Part shown: one piece after another, positions 13,104 to 13,257 of the stretch
Numbering within the stretch: the stretch's first letter is position 1
Layout of the letters: the number at the start of each line of letters is the position of its first letter
NCBI GenBank assembly: GCA_046714215.1
Contig: JBKKBM010000295.1
Location: 1 to 13,257 of the forward strand
Source: DATLCI01 sp046714215
Lineage (GTDB): Bacteria; Acidobacteriota; Terriglobia; Terriglobales; Acidobacteriaceae
Length of the DNA stretch: 13,257 nt
Direction of reading: 5' to 3'
The notes under the pieces: model-generated
The model's input: only the letters and a program-made list of their open reading frames with translations
Database searches by the model: none
Told to the model about the DNA's origin: nothing
Made by a program: the position numbers and the translations under genes

Positions 13104-13114
13104 GGATTCCACCA

Positions 13115-13257
13115 ATGAACAACCTGGCACTCAAATGGACGATCGTGTTTGCCCGCTTGGTGATGGCGGGCATGTTCCTGCTGTTTGGAGAGTACAAACT
13201 TTTCGGTCCAGAGTTTGCTCATGGCGGGATGCAGAAATGGGTCAATGGATGGATCGA
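13115..13257 (+). CDS. DoxX-like membrane protein (partial)
   Basis: The first 47 codons only; the gene runs off the window. The sequence begins MNNLALKWTIVFARLVMAGM with a hydrophobic first segment (about 9-24, 'TIVFARLVMAGMFLLFG'). Then come 'EYKLFGPEFAHGGMQKWVNGWI', in which the Arg of 'ARL', the 'G..KLF' turn and a loop with a Phe/Gly pair look like the start of DoxX-family proteins (four-helix membrane proteins, some linked to thiosulfate:quinone oxidoreductase or respiration). An overlapping ATG at 13102 is in another frame and reads an implausible polar peptide. There is no strong ribosome binding site, in keeping with the short leader. Family call is moderate because little is visible. 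Confidence 0.6.
   Translation, partial: MNNLALKWTIVFARLVMAGMFLLFGEYKLFGPEFAHGGMQKWVNGWI

Noticed and set aside
13102..13257. Alternative open frame from ATG 13102
   Set aside because: It reads a polar, Arg- and Trp-rich peptide unlike any family; the overlapping frame from 13115 has a clear membrane segment.

Overview
The window looks like chromosomal DNA of an Acidobacteriota (Terriglobia-type) bacterium or a near relative. It is GC-rich, tightly packed, and carries mostly housekeeping and periplasmic enzymes. Reasons for this placement, from memory and not from a search: a deoxynucleoside kinase directly before panB-panC, TAGAAT/TACAAT-like -10 boxes very close to start codons, secreted hydrolases with short alanine-rich signal peptides, and dispersed hairpin repeats between genes. 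No rRNA, tRNA, CRISPR array, prophage or plasmid function is visible.

Layout. 1-305 (minus): 5' part of an IS200-like Y1 transposase, followed at 311-438 by a cluster of short hairpins including a duplicated 26-bp unit. 458-2038: secreted adenosine deaminase-like enzyme. 2049-2124: long inverted repeat. 2226-2891: deoxynucleoside kinase. 2898-2984: hairpin/repeat tract. 3138-7847: apparent four-gene operon panB-panC-POTRA protein-serA with gaps of 12 and 13 nt and a 4-nt overlap. 7844-9010 (minus): site-2-type M50 membrane protease with CBS domains, sharing the bases of its stop codon with that of serA. 9067-9630: rsmD, divergent from the protease. 9623-10174 (minus): unknown conserved-looking protein, overlapping the rsmD end. 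10235-10487: regulatory gap with a CIRCE-like palindrome. 10488-12208: RidA-family protein overlapping a secreted amidohydrolase by 4 nt. 12248-12799: low-affinity iron permease family protein. 12796-13084 (minus): decayed C-terminal remnant of an MFS transporter. 13115-end: start of a DoxX-like membrane protein.

How it fits together. PanB and PanC make pantoate and then pantothenate; SerA opens serine synthesis. Between them sits a periplasmic protein that appears to consist of five POTRA-like units with no outer-membrane barrel. The secreted adenosine deaminase and the deoxynucleoside kinase are both nucleoside-salvage functions but are probably separate transcription units. The RidA-like protein and the exported amidohydrolase are translationally coupled.

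Most interesting points: the barrel-less five-POTRA protein in a metabolic operon; a near-CIRCE operator (perfect GCACTC-N9-GAGTGC core) between an unknown gene and the ridA-like gene; a RidA homologue lacking the catalytic arginine; an MFS remnant whose reading frame is explained by four single-base expansions; and a DRxxx tandem repeat in a loop of the membrane protease. No clear new defence or mobile system is present.
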